A stretch of 38,273 nt of DNA, from the NCBI GenBank assembly GCA_902609035.1, contig CACLQG010000009.1, positions 1-38,273 of the forward strand, read 5' to 3'. The position numbers were made by a program, and so were the translations under genes. This DNA comes from an uncultured Bacteroidota bacterium. GTDB lineage: Bacteria; Bacteroidota; Bacteroidia; Flavobacteriales; Flavobacteriaceae. The stretch's first letter is position 1, and each line of letters starts with the position of its first letter. Shown piece after piece: positions 8,535 to 19,575 of this stretch. The notes beneath the pieces were generated by a model that had not been told where the DNA came from, searched no databases, and saw only the letters and a program-made list of their open reading frames with translations.

Positions 8535-10187
8535 TTAATTGAGTAATTGTCTGGCATGATCTAAAGCCGTTCTAGTCAATTGTTCACCAGATAGCATTTG
8601 TGCCAGTTCAGTAACTCTTTCTTCTTGATTTAATTCTTTTAATCGGGTAATCGTGGAATTTTCTCTAACCTCTTTATAGACAAGAAAGTGTTGTTTTCCC
8701 TTGGCAGCAACCAAAGGAAGATGAGTAATGGTAAATACTTGCATATGATGAGACATATCAGCCATTAAATTTGCTATTTCGTCAGAAACTGCTCCCGAAA
8801 CCCCTGTGTCAATTTCATCAAAAACAATACTGGGTAATTGCTTGTATTGAGAAAGAATAGCTTTTATCGATAACATAATTCTAGACATCTCTCCTCCCGA
8901 AGCTACTTTTTTAATGGGTTTAAAATCAGAACCTATATTGGCAGAAAAAAGGAAGTTTATTTGTTCTTTCCCATATACTAAAAATTCATCTGAAGGAACC
9001 AAATCTATCTTAAATCTAGCATTTTTCATACCCATTTTTGAGATGATCTCCTCCATTTGCTTGCATAACTTGGGAGACACCTCTTTTCTCTTTTGGTGGA
9101 GTTTGTTTGACAAGTCCTCTAAAGACAACTCTAGTGTATTTATTTTATCTTTGAGAAATCCGATTCGCTTCTCTAAATCTTGGGTTTGCTCTAACTCTTT
9201 TGCGAGATTATCCCTTACTTCAATAAGATCCTCTAAATTAGATACATGATGTTTTTGAAATAAACTTTGGATTTTATCCCAACGTTGAGTAAGTTTTTCC
9301 AGAAGCGCCGGATTACTCTCTAAAGTTTCGTGTTTTGCTATCAAATCATTTAATATATCTTTCAATTCAATAAAAAGACCATCAATTCTGTCGTGAAAAA
9401 AGTTGAGTTTTTTTGATTGATTAGCAGCATCAATAAGTAAAGATTTAAGGCTTGTGAACTGGGTCAATAGTCCGATTTGTTCTTCGTCAATTAAATATAT
9501 ACTTTGAGCTAGATAATGCTGAATTGCCTCGACATTGGACAATTGATCAATTTCCTCCTCTAGAGGAGTTAAAAGTCCTGGAGTCAGCTTCTCGTTTGTT
9601 AGTTCTTCGAACAAAAATTGATTATAATCTTGCACTTTAGTAGCCTCATTATTAAGCGAATTTAAATTATCAAATTCCCGCTGAGAATTTTGAAATTCTG
9701 TGAGCTTTTGCTTATACTCATAATAAATATTTTGATTTTCAGCCAGGGCATCCAAAACTAGAAATTGATATTCATTTTTGAATAAAGATTGATTTTCCAT
9801 TTGAGAATGCACATCAATTAATACGGAACTCAAACGCCCCAAAAGGTCAAGGTTCACTGGAGTGTCATTGATAAATGCCCTAGATTTTCCACTGGGAGTT
9901 ATTTCTCTTCTCAATATTGTTTCAGCCTCATAATCAAGTTCATTTTTCTTAAAAAAGCTTTGCAGCTGATATTTATCAACTAAGAAACTTGCTTCGATAA
10001 CACATTTTTTGGTGTTGTCTTTCAAAACAGATAAATCCGCTCTTTTTCCCAAAACCAATCCAAGCCCTCCCATTAGAATTGATTTTCCAGCTCCTGTTTC
10101 TCCTGTAATACAAGTCAAACCTATATCAAATGAAATATCCAAATATTCAATTAGCGCATAATTCGAAATCTTTAAACTGGTGATCAA
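8535..10187 (-). CDS. recN: DNA repair protein RecN
   Basis: RecN is an SMC-like ATPase acting early in double-strand break repair. The 550-residue protein opens with SLKISNYALIEYLDI and the Walker A GETGAGKS (residues about 30-37). A long central coiled-coil region follows, with the QMENQSLF block characteristic of RecN near 133. The ABC signature VASGGEMSRIMLSIK and the Walker B SIVFDEIDTGVSG are near the C-terminus, with an ITHLPLVAA H-loop. The length is normal for the family. It follows the DUF4835 gene by 65 bases and precedes fabI by 36 bases. No SOS operator could be recognised. Confidence 0.95.
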   Translation of the reverse strand: MITSLKISNYALIEYLDISFDIGLTCITGETGAGKSILMGGLGLVLGKRADLSVLKDNTKKCVIEASFLVDKYQLQSFFKKNELDYEAETILRREITPSGKSRAFINDTPVNLDLLGRLSSVLIDVHSQMENQSLFKNEYQFLVLDALAENQNIYYEYKQKLTEFQNSQREFDNLNSLNNEATKVQDYNQFLFEELTNEKLTPGLLTPLEEEIDQLSNVEAIQHYLAQSIYLIDEEQIGLLTQFTSLKSLLIDAANQSKKLNFFHDRIDGLFIELKDILNDLIAKHETLESNPALLEKLTQRWDKIQSLFQKHHVSNLEDLIEVRDNLAKELEQTQDLEKRIGFLKDKINTLELSLEDLSNKLHQKRKEVSPKLCKQMEEIISKMGMKNARFKIDLVPSDEFLVYGKEQINFLFSANIGSDFKPIKKVASGGEMSRIMLSIKAILSQYKQLPSIVFDEIDTGVSGAVSDEIANLMADMSHHMQVFTITHLPLVAAKGKQHFLVYKEVRENSTITRLKELNQEERVTELAQMLSGEQLTRTALDHARQLLN

Positions 10188-10252
10188 TATTAACTTTTTT
10201 ATGTTTTAATATCAAAGATACTTGAGAAAAAAAATAATTTCAAAAAATGAAA

Positions 10253-11140
10253 CTATTTAATTAGTTTCCACTGGGGTTGATAGAATGGTGCAATTTTTTT
10301 AAGCATCTCCAGACCCCTTTCAAAATCTACTTCTGGACCATCTGAAAAAAGACTCACAATTTCGTCAGACTTAGCATCAAAAAACATTTGTAAAAGCATG
10401 GCATTAGGACGTCTGTTGTAAAGCAACTCTAAAGTTAATAAAGCTTCAATGGTATTTATTTTTGCCTCTTTGGGAGATTTAGTCATCAAATCTAAGCCTT
10501 TTCTGTGATAGCTATAAATAGTTTCTCTATACTCTCTAAATGTATTTGACCTAATGGTATCTATTAGCCAAAACCGGTTTCTGTTACTGTCATTTTGTTT
10601 CCATCCAAAAGCACCGCTTTGCTGCGATAAATTTACAATCCTTTGTGCCTGCTCAAAATAGGGGTCTCCACCTTTAAATTGGAAACTATCAGCATTCACA
10701 CCTAATAAAATATAAATATAAAAACTGATAAGAGATACTAAATTCGACTCGTATGAAGCAGGGCTGTAAAAAAGAGGTTGAAATTCCTCATAAGTAAAAC
10801 TAATATCCTTGTCTAAATAATTTAGTATTGGGCTATCATAATTGGAATCAAAAACGGTTCTTTGGGATTGTATTTGTAACGTACCCTCAAATCTTGAGGC
10901 ATTATAACTGGTTAAATTAAGTACAAAACTACAGGTTATTTTTTCCTGAGGGTAAAACTCAATATTCGTCCATGATTGGGAGTTAATAAATTCATTGAGT
11001 GATCTCTCCAATGTCTCGAATATCTGTTGATTGGTTTGATTGACCAAGTCTGCATTTACTAAAAAATGAGCATTTAGCTCCTGACCACTTGTCTTGGAAC
11101 TTAATAAAACAAATAAAATAGCAAAAATTATTTTAGGCAT
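10253..11140 (-). CDS. DUF4835 family secreted protein
   Basis: A 295-residue protein with an N-terminal signal peptide (MPKIIFAILFVLLSSKTSGQ, cleavage likely before ELNAHF). It matches the Bacteroidota family DUF4835 by its ELNA opening, the LNYLDKDISFTYEEFQPLFY core and the constant location after coaBC and before recN. No enzymatic motif is visible, and family function is unknown; the export signal suggests a periplasmic or outer-membrane role. Its start overlaps the end of coaBC by eight bases (11133-11140), so translation is probably coupled. Confidence 0.85.
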   Translation of the reverse strand: MPKIIFAILFVLLSSKTSGQELNAHFLVNADLVNQTNQQIFETLERSLNEFINSQSWTNIEFYPQEKITCSFVLNLTSYNASRFEGTLQIQSQRTVFDSNYDSPILNYLDKDISFTYEEFQPLFYSPASYESNLVSLISFYIYILLGVNADSFQFKGGDPYFEQAQRIVNLSQQSGAFGWKQNDSNRNRFWLIDTIRSNTFREYRETIYSYHRKGLDLMTKSPKEAKINTIEALLTLELLYNRRPNAMLLQMFFDAKSDEIVSLFSDGPEVDFERGLEMLKKIAPFYQPQWKLIK

Positions 11141-12338
11141 AATATTTTAAAATTTGGGAAAAAATATCTTTAGCTACCAATGACTTAGATTTTAATTCGA
11201 AAGGAATAATGGTTTCACTTTTATCAATATATATGACTTTATTAAAGTCGCCAGAAAAACCTGCACCAGGGTCATTCAATGAATTTAACACTATCCCGTC
11301 AAGGTTCTTAGATTTAATTTTTTTAATGGCATTATTGGTCTCGTCAATTGTTTCGAGTGCAAACCCAACTAAAAATTGGTTTTGTTTTAGTTCTCCCATT
11401 TTGGCTAAAATATCTTTAGTCTTCTCTAGTTTTAAAAGATGGATGTGCTCCTTTTTTTTAATTTTTTGAGTTTCGAAATTTTGGGGTTTAAAATCCGCCA
11501 CAGCAGCGGCAGATATTGCGATATCTACCGCAGCAAAATTTTCCATTACTTTAGAATACATTTCTTGTGAAGTGAACACATTGTAAAATTCAATACCTGA
11601 TGGAGTATCGAGAGAGGTGGGTCCTGAAATAAGTATGACATGGGCACCAAGTTGATAGGCTTCTTTTGCCAAAGCATACCCCATTTTCCCACTTGAGCGG
11701 TTTCCAATAAATCTAACGGGGTCAATAGGCTCATACGTGGGGCCAGCAGTAATCAATACTTTTTTACCATTCAGAGGCAAATTGTTTTTAATGTTTTTGA
11801 TTATGTAATTAACTATTTCATTAGGTTCCAACATTCTTCCCTTTCCATTTAATCCACTGGCTAGGAATCCTTCCCCGACAGGTAAAACTTTTTTTCCTAT
11901 ATCTTTTAATTTCTGAATATTTTCCTGATTTGCAGGATGGGCGTACATGTCCAAATCCATAGCCGGAGCAATATAGACGGGACAGTTACAAGATAAATAG
12001 GAAGCAATAAGTAAGTTATTACTCTTTGCATGAACCATAGCAGAGAGCGTATTGGAAGTAGCGGGTGCAATCAAAAAAAGATCAGCCCATTTACCCAAAG
12101 CTACATGGTCATTCCATATTAGATTGTCATTGGATTCTTCTGTAAAAGTAGAATAGACAGGATGATTGGAGAGCGTAGACAATGTAAGCGGAGCAACAAA
12201 ATCCTTAGCATGAGGGGTCATGATGACTTTTACCTCGCAACCCAGGGAAACAAATAGCCTTATTATTAGGGGTGATTTGTACGCGGCAATCCCGCCTGAG
12301 ATTCCCAGGAGAATTTTTTTTCCGCTGAGAACACTCAT
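11133..12338 (-). CDS. coaBC: Bifunctional phosphopantothenoylcysteine decarboxylase / phosphopantothenate-cysteine ligase
   Basis: This fusion carries out two consecutive steps of coenzyme A synthesis: ligation of cysteine to 4'-phosphopantothenate and decarboxylation to 4'-phosphopantetheine. The N-terminal FMN-dependent decarboxylase half (about 1-180) shows LLGISGGIAAYKSPLI, the catalytic His in NDHVALGKWAD, the FMN-binding APATSNTLS and the substrate clamp APAMDLDMY. The C-terminal ligase half has VLITAGPTYEPIDPVRFIGN and the SSGKMGYALA nucleotide-binding signature, then SAAAVADFKP. Its 401 residues are standard. rpoZ ends three bases upstream and DUF4835 overlaps downstream. Confidence 0.96.
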   Translation of the reverse strand: MSVLSGKKILLGISGGIAAYKSPLIIRLFVSLGCEVKVIMTPHAKDFVAPLTLSTLSNHPVYSTFTEESNDNLIWNDHVALGKWADLFLIAPATSNTLSAMVHAKSNNLLIASYLSCNCPVYIAPAMDLDMYAHPANQENIQKLKDIGKKVLPVGEGFLASGLNGKGRMLEPNEIVNYIIKNIKNNLPLNGKKVLITAGPTYEPIDPVRFIGNRSSGKMGYALAKEAYQLGAHVILISGPTSLDTPSGIEFYNVFTSQEMYSKVMENFAAVDIAISAAAVADFKPQNFETQKIKKKEHIHLLKLEKTKDILAKMGELKQNQFLVGFALETIDETNNAIKKIKSKNLDGIVLNSLNDPGAGFSGDFNKVIYIDKSETIIPFELKSKSLVAKDIFSQILKYYA

Positions 12339-12341
12339 AAT

Positions 12342-12671
12342 TTATTCGTTGTGATCTTCAGTATTTCTGTGGTAAATTTTTTTATTCAACCACTCCTCTA
12401 TAGCGATAGCGTGAGGTTTGGGCAATCGCTCATAAAATTTGGATACCTCAATTTGTTCTTTGTTTTCAAAAATTTCTTCTAGGCTATCATTGTGGGTAGC
12501 GAACTCATCCAGCTTTTCGTGCAATTCTTTTCTGATATCCAAATTGATTTGATTAGATCTTTTAGAGATTATTGATAAGGCCTCATATATATTTTCTGTG
12601 GGAGACTCAATACTCTCTCTATTGTATGTTGAGGTAGAAGATGAAGCGTTAGAATTTATATATTTTGTCAT
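12342..12671 (-). CDS. rpoZ: DNA-directed RNA polymerase omega subunit (flavobacterial type)
   Basis: The 109-residue protein matches the divergent omega subunit of flavobacteria: TENIYEALSIISKRSNQIN is the omega core, followed by EFATHNDSLEEIFENKEQIEVSKFYE and the PKPHAIAIEEWL tail typical of the Bacteroidota form. Omega assists beta' folding and assembly of RNA polymerase. The position between bamD (8-base gap) and coaBC (3-base gap) is the conserved one in this order and supports the call. The first 15 or so residues are Ser/Thr/Asn rich and probably disordered. Confidence 0.88.
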   Translation of the reverse strand: MTKYINSNASSSTSTYNRESIESPTENIYEALSIISKRSNQINLDIRKELHEKLDEFATHNDSLEEIFENKEQIEVSKFYERLPKPHAIAIEEWLNKKIYHRNTEDHNE

Positions 12672-12679
12672 AAATCTTT

Positions 12680-13489
12680 TTATAAGTTAGTAAAGATATT
12701 AATTTCTTTTTCGACCACGTCCATTTTTTTACTAAGGTCTTCCTCAAATAAAGTTTCTGGATAATAACGTACGATATTATTATGTAATTGTTTAAGATCC
12801 GTCAGTCTTTGGATTTTTTTTGATTCAATACTATTGATAGCAATCTCATAGGAAGCCAAAAACTTGTAATATAAGGCCTCTTCTCTAAATTTTGAACCTA
12901 CAAACTCTACTATAAAATTATCTAAAGATTTAATGGCAGCTCTGTAATCGTATATAGTGTAATATTGCTTAGCAACCTCAAATTCTTTCTTTTCAATTTT
13001 ATTTTGCAGCTCATTGATTAGTTGATTACATTCATCAGTATATTTTGATTTAGGGTAATTATTCATGAATATCTGAAGTTTCTCAATTGCATTATTGGTC
13101 TCTTCCTGATCCAAGCTGAAAGAAGGCGACATCATATAATGCGATTTTGCGGCAAGGAAACTTGCCTCTTCAAGTTTTTGTGATTTGGGGAATGATTTAA
13201 TAAAGTTATCAAATTGATAAGAGGCTAAATAGTAACTTTTGGTCTGAAAATAGGAATCAGCGAAGAAATAGACCAAACGTTCTGCCTGAGGTTTCCCTCT
13301 GTAAGAAGGAACAAGTTGTTCCAAGAGTCTGTTGGACCTACGGTACTCACCATTGTTATAATATTGCTCTGCAGCTTTGTACTTAATATTAATATCGTCG
13401 TTGTTCAGAACTTTTTGATACTCATTACAAGAAGATAAAAAAACCAAAAAAAATAAGACTTCAGAGAATAGTTTAAACTGCATCGACAT
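12680..13489 (-). CDS. bamD: Outer membrane assembly lipoprotein BamD
   Basis: BamD is the essential lipoprotein partner of BamA in outer-membrane beta-barrel insertion. The 269-residue protein has a type II signal ending in LSSC (lipidated Cys at residue 21), followed by NEYQKVLNNDD. TPR-like helical repeats then run to about 240 (KYKAAEQYYNNGEYRRSNRLLEQL, SYYLASYQFDNFIKSFP, and a later AKQYYTIYDYRAAIKSLDNF). The lipobox and TPR arrangement and the place upstream of rpoZ-coaBC are those of flavobacterial BamD. Translation may start at the ATG for residue 1 or for residue 3; both preserve the signal. It appears to be the first gene of the long minus-strand run toward coaE. Confidence 0.92.
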   Translation of the reverse strand: MSMQFKLFSEVLFFLVFLSSCNEYQKVLNNDDINIKYKAAEQYYNNGEYRRSNRLLEQLVPSYRGKPQAERLVYFFADSYFQTKSYYLASYQFDNFIKSFPKSQKLEEASFLAAKSHYMMSPSFSLDQEETNNAIEKLQIFMNNYPKSKYTDECNQLINELQNKIEKKEFEVAKQYYTIYDYRAAIKSLDNFIVEFVGSKFREEALYYKFLASYEIAINSIESKKIQRLTDLKQLHNNIVRYYPETLFEEDLSKKMDVVEKEINIFTNL

Positions 13490-13557
13490 GGAGTGAAATT
13501 AATAAATTATTTACAGATTTGACATATTAAACAAAATGATAAAAAAATGAACTTCAA

Positions 13558-14457
13558 TCAGTGTATAGATTTTTGAAATGGTAGCACATTTTTTAACTCA
13601 TTTTTCAATCTAAGTGTCAATTCCTTTGATGCAGCAACAAGAGGTAGGCGCAAATTATTTTCACAAAGACCCAATGCATCCATCAAAACTTTAATCCCAG
13701 TAGGATTACCTTCATCATAAATCATTCGGATGAGATCTAAAATTTTGTATTGATAAGTGTATGCCTTATCAACATCTTTAACCAATCCAAGTTTTATTAA
13801 TTTTGAATAGATCTTAGGAATTGCGTTCCCTATAACTGAAATTACTCCCTTGGCGCCTGCCAAAATAATAGGTAATGACATCTCGTCATCTCCAGATAGA
13901 ATTGAGAAACCAGTAGGGCATAATTTGATTAAGGTTTGGGCTTGTTGAAAATCTCCTGAGGCTTCTTTCAAAGCAATTATATTTTCAAAATCTTTGGCCA
14001 ACCTCAAAACTGTTTCGGGAGCAATATTAACTCCTGTTCTGGAGGGTACATTATACAGAATTAGAGGTAAGCTAGAATAAGAAGCTATCCTTTTAAAATG
14101 CTGGTAAAGCCCTTCTTGATTTGGTTTGTTGTAAAATGGGGATACAGATAGGATAGCAGAGAACGCTTTTAAATTGAACCAATCAAACATATCTAAAGTC
14201 TGCTGAGTGTCGTTTCCTCCCAAACCAAGAACTATTGGTAGACGTCCAGCGTTGAAATGAACTACTTCACCAACCAAATTAATTTTTTCCTCCTTAGTGA
14301 GTGTTGCAGTCTCTGCGGTTGTTCCCAATACCACAAAAAAGTCAACTCCCCCAGATATGAGGTGTTCAATGATATGGGGAATAGCATTGAAATCTATCTC
14401 TCCGTTTTTCTTAAAAGGAGTAATTATTGCAACACCGTGTCCATTAATTGTTTTCAT
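13558..14457 (-). CDS. dapA: 4-hydroxy-tetrahydrodipicolinate synthase
   Basis: DapA condenses pyruvate with aspartate semialdehyde, the first committed step of lysine and diaminopimelate synthesis. The 299-residue TIM barrel shows the substrate loop LGTTAETATLTKEE (GTTxE type), the catalytic Tyr in LILYNVPSRTGVN and the Schiff-base Lys in IALKEASGDFQQ, then ILSGDD. It starts with the stop of DUF6913 overlapping by four bases, so the two are probably co-translated. dapF, a later step of the same pathway, is also in the window at 23669-24454. Confidence 0.95.
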   Translation of the reverse strand: MKTINGHGVAIITPFKKNGEIDFNAIPHIIEHLISGGVDFFVVLGTTAETATLTKEEKINLVGEVVHFNAGRLPIVLGLGGNDTQQTLDMFDWFNLKAFSAILSVSPFYNKPNQEGLYQHFKRIASYSSLPLILYNVPSRTGVNIAPETVLRLAKDFENIIALKEASGDFQQAQTLIKLCPTGFSILSGDDEMSLPIILAGAKGVISVIGNAIPKIYSKLIKLGLVKDVDKAYTYQYKILDLIRMIYDEGNPTGIKVLMDALGLCENNLRLPLVAASKELTLRLKNELKNVLPFQKSIH

Positions 14458-14984
14458 TTTTTGGAAATAAAAAATATATTTAAATATTTAATGCACTCGC
14501 TTTGAAAAACGTCTATATCTTTTGCATTGACGTCAAAAATTAAATCATTTAATGTGTGATCTACAGAATTAAATCCTATGCTAAATTTAGTGTTTATATT
14601 GGCACTTACGTATTTTAGATTAATATCGTCTTGTTCGTAAAAATTGATTAAAACGTCTGAATTTTTGTTACAAAAATTACTAAGTAATCCATTTAACAAT
14701 CCCCAATTCGAAATGTCTTGTTGGGTGTAGCTACTATTTAAATTCTCCTCAGGGATCTCTTTGGTCGATTGATAATAAGTCAACACTTTCACATTTTTAT
14801 TAGGTAAATTAAATACATCTGCCAATTTTTTAAAATGTAACTTATCGATACCCAACCGGTCGTCAAGTATAACAGATATACTCCTCAAAACCTTTGTTGC
14901 ACTTTGCTTTCTAAATTTAGTAGTGCTCTTTATCGAGTTACTGTAAATACGATTCAAAAGCAAACGCCTAAACCAACTCAACAT
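14454..14984 (-). CDS. DUF6913 family protein
   Basis: A 176-residue protein of the flavobacterial DUF6913 type, with a basic N-terminus (RRLLLNRIYSNSIKSTTKF), the ISVILDDRL strand, a central VLINFYEQDDINLKYVSAN stretch and a C-terminal KYLNIFFISKK. It has no signal peptide or membrane helix, so it is probably cytoplasmic. Function is unknown. Location between ligA and dapA, with a four-base overlap onto dapA, is the usual one for this family, and co-expression with dapA is likely. The family assignment rests on pattern and context rather than on a motif with known function. Confidence 0.75.
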   Translation of the reverse strand: MLSWFRRLLLNRIYSNSIKSTTKFRKQSATKVLRSISVILDDRLGIDKLHFKKLADVFNLPNKNVKVLTYYQSTKEIPEENLNSSYTQQDISNWGLLNGLLSNFCNKNSDVLINFYEQDDINLKYVSANINTKFSIGFNSVDHTLNDLIFDVNAKDIDVFQSECIKYLNIFFISKK

Positions 14985-15077
14985 GCTTCAAAATTAAAAA
15001 TTAAGTGATACTAGGAATGAAAATTCCATTTTATATCAATTTATAATTTAAAATGTTATAAATCAAACAATCTATAA

Positions 15078-17075
<1,998 letters not shown>

Positions 17076-17927
17076 TTATGATTTGACTGCCTTGAGCATT
17101 CTAATTTTACCAAAAATATCATTTCTCAATTCAATATCCTTAAAACTTTTATTTTTTATGATGGTTCTTAACTTATCAAAATATTTTGGATTAATCTCAA
17201 AGTATATAATGCCATTGGAGCGAAGAACAGATTGAGCGAAATCAATTATTTTTTTGTAGAAATAAAGTGGGTCATTCTCAGGAGTAAAAAGGGCTAAGTG
17301 GGGTTCGTAATCCAAAACATTTGTCATCATTTCTTTTTTTTCATTCGGTTCGATGTAAGGTGGATTCGAAATAATAACATCTAAAGTTTTATGCCAAAGC
17401 TTTAGTTCCGAAATATCCTCTTGAAAAAAGCTTATTTCTGCCCCCAATGATATAGAATTTTTTTTGGCAATGCTTAATGCCATTTCAGAAATCTCAATTG
17501 CTTCAATATTGAAGAGACTTTGCTCTTTAGCTAAACTTATTGAAATACAACCACTACCAGTTCCAATTTCCAAAATATTCAATGAATAATCTAAATCATT
17601 AGAATCATTTAAAACCCATTTGACCAACTCTTCTGTTTCTCGTCTTGGAATCAATACATTTTCATTTACATAAAATTCTCTACCACAAAAATGAGCCTCA
17701 TTAAATATATATTGAAGAGGTTTAAATTTTTTTAAATCTTCCAGTGCATAATTTAATTTTTTAAATTCCTCTGTATCGAGAAGGTAATCAGGATTCAAAA
17801 AAGAGAAAGTAGGTGACCAACCGAAATAAAAGTGAGTTAATCTTTTAAAAAAAATATTAATTTCATATTTTGGATAATCATCTGATAAAAGGGAGTTAAA
17901 ATGATTTTTGAATTCATATAAAAACAT
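17076..17927 (-). CDS. prmC: Peptide chain release factor N5-glutamine methyltransferase
   Basis: PrmC methylates the glutamine of the GGQ motif in release factors. The protein has a helical N-terminal domain, the LIPRRETEELV block typical of PrmC, the SAM-binding LEIGTGSGCISISLA, and the catalytic IISNPPYI (NPPY). I start at the ATG at 17925-17927 (MFLYEFKNHFNSLL, 283 aa), which aligns with the usual family N-terminus. An in-frame ATG at 17946-17948 would add seven hydrophobic residues. The gene abuts ligA with no gap and is divergent from ribD, 63 bases away. Confidence 0.93.
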   Translation of the reverse strand: MFLYEFKNHFNSLLSDDYPKYEINIFFKRLTHFYFGWSPTFSFLNPDYLLDTEEFKKLNYALEDLKKFKPLQYIFNEAHFCGREFYVNENVLIPRRETEELVKWVLNDSNDLDYSLNILEIGTGSGCISISLAKEQSLFNIEAIEISEMALSIAKKNSISLGAEISFFQEDISELKLWHKTLDVIISNPPYIEPNEKKEMMTNVLDYEPHLALFTPENDPLYFYKKIIDFAQSVLRSNGIIYFEINPKYFDKLRTIIKNKSFKDIELRNDIFGKIRMLKAVKS

Positions 17928-17990
17928 TTTTAAAATTAACAAATTCATTTTTGACTAAATTTAAATTCCGATAAAATTCATTTTAAATTA

Positions 17991-19004
17991 ATGAGTTGTT
18001 CTCTTTTTATTAAACGTTGTATAGCGCTTGCTAAAAAAGGCTTGGGCTATACTTACCCCAATCCAATGGTGGGTTGCGTTATTGTACATAGGGGAAAAAT
18101 CATTGCTGAGGGATGGCACAAAAAAGCAGGTAGAAGTCATGCCGAAAGAGAAGCTATTTCAAAAGTGAAAGACCCATTGCTATTAAGCAAGAGTACTCTG
18201 TATGTTAATTTAGAACCATGTGATCACCACGGAAAAACACCTCCTTGCTCTGATCTTATAATAGAAAATAAAATCCCAAGAGTAGTCATTGGATGTCTGG
18301 ATCAAAATAAAAAAGTATTGGGAAAGGGAGTGAAGAAACTCGAGGATAACGGTTGTGATGTAAAATTTGGAGTACTTGATTCTGAATGTCAAAACTTGAA
18401 TCGGCGTTTTTTTACTTTCCATCAAAAAAAACGTCCCTATGTTATACTAAAGTGGGCCGAAAGTGCTGACGGTTTTATTGCTCCAAAAGAACAAAATAGG
18501 GATTTTTGGCTAACAGACACCTTATCCAAACAGCGTGTCCACCAATGGAGAAGTCAAGAGCAATCAGTTATGATAGGAGTTCAAACAGCGCTTATTGATA
18601 ATCCACAATTAAACACCCGACTATGGTCTGGGAATCACCCCCTACCCATTATAATTGATCCCCATCAAAAATTTGCCAAATCAGAAAAAGATTTCAAGCT
18701 GAAAGAGAAGAAGTTTTTTACAATAATGGATAAAAAAATTGAAGAAGATGAGGAAAAATTTATAATCCCTGTAAAAGATATTTTAAATCAATTATTTGAA
18801 AAGGAAATACAATCAGTTCTAATTGAAGGGGGAGCTAAAACACTCCAACCTTTTATTGATACCGACCTTTATGACGAAGCTAGAATTTTTCGCACAAACG
18901 AAAAATTGAGAGAAGGTTTAGTAGCTCCAAAAATGAATCAAAATTTAATAAGTTTTTCTAAAAAAATTAAAAATGATAAGTTACTTATAGTTTATAGGGA
19001 TTGA
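17991..19004 (+). CDS. ribD: Bifunctional diaminohydroxyphosphoribosylaminopyrimidine deaminase / reductase
   Basis: RibD performs the second and third steps of riboflavin synthesis. The N-terminal cytidine-deaminase-like domain (about 1-145) shows TYPNPMVGCVIV, the zinc and catalytic site SHAERE, and the second zinc motif PCDHHGKTPPCSD. The C-terminal reductase domain has LKWAESADGFIA, the MIGVQTALIDNPQLNTR substrate region and LIEGGAKTLQPF. The 337-residue length is normal. No other riboflavin gene is nearby, and no FMN riboswitch is visible in the 63-base upstream space. Its last 13 bases overlap the end of the convergent thioesterase gene. Confidence 0.95.
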   Translation: MSCSLFIKRCIALAKKGLGYTYPNPMVGCVIVHRGKIIAEGWHKKAGRSHAEREAISKVKDPLLLSKSTLYVNLEPCDHHGKTPPCSDLIIENKIPRVVIGCLDQNKKVLGKGVKKLEDNGCDVKFGVLDSECQNLNRRFFTFHQKKRPYVILKWAESADGFIAPKEQNRDFWLTDTLSKQRVHQWRSQEQSVMIGVQTALIDNPQLNTRLWSGNHPLPIIIDPHQKFAKSEKDFKLKEKKFFTIMDKKIEEDEEKFIIPVKDILNQLFEKEIQSVLIEGGAKTLQPFIDTDLYDEARIFRTNEKLREGLVAPKMNQNLISFSKKIKNDKLLIVYRD

Positions 19005-19396
19005 ATTACCTCTAATAAAGATTTTGGACACCTAACAGGTCTATTAATAGATTGGTTTAAAAATGCTAAAATCGTATGCCCGTTTGCTATTTCCTTTTCT
19101 GATTCATTAAAAATTATGTAGTTAATTTTTATAGTCGCCTTTGGGATTGAATCTACAAATAATTTTATCGTAAGCGAATCATCAAAAAATGCTGGTATTT
19201 TAAAATTAATATTTGCAGATACTACAGGCATAACTATTCCCTGACTTTCAAGTTCTTTGTATGAAAAACCAATTTTATTTAGCCAATCTATTCTGGCCAT
19301 TTCAAAATAATTTAAATAATTGCTATGATGGACAAATCCCATTTGGTCGGTCTCTGTGTACCTTGTTTTAAAAGGTTTTGTAAAATAGGTTATCAA
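18992..19396 (-). CDS. Acyl-CoA thioesterase, YbgC/FadM hotdog family
   Basis: A 134-residue 4-hydroxybenzoyl-CoA thioesterase-like hotdog protein. The family signature YTETDQMGFVHHSNYLNYFE carries the catalytic Asp and the His-containing turn before the central hotdog helix (MARIDWLNKIGFSYKELE). The rest alternates beta strands as expected. Such enzymes hydrolyse short- or medium-chain acyl-CoA or acyl-ACP; the substrate cannot be inferred. It is convergent with ribD (13-base overlap) and divergent from dnaA, with 179 AT-rich bases between the start codons. Confidence 0.88.
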   Translation of the reverse strand: MITYFTKPFKTRYTETDQMGFVHHSNYLNYFEMARIDWLNKIGFSYKELESQGIVMPVVSANINFKIPAFFDDSLTIKLFVDSIPKATIKINYIIFNESEKEIANGHTILAFLNQSINRPVRCPKSLLEVIQSL

Positions 19397-19575
19397 AAGA
19401 TCGAAAATTTAAAAATAATATTAAATATTGTCTTTTAATTTCAAAAAAAAAAATTAAAAAATCAATACAAAAAAAAGATTTTTTTTAGTTTTTTATTTCA
19501 ATATTTGTAAATAAGATAAAGTGTTAAATGCCCCCTAACAAATTCATCAAACTAACCATAGATTAATAACATTGA

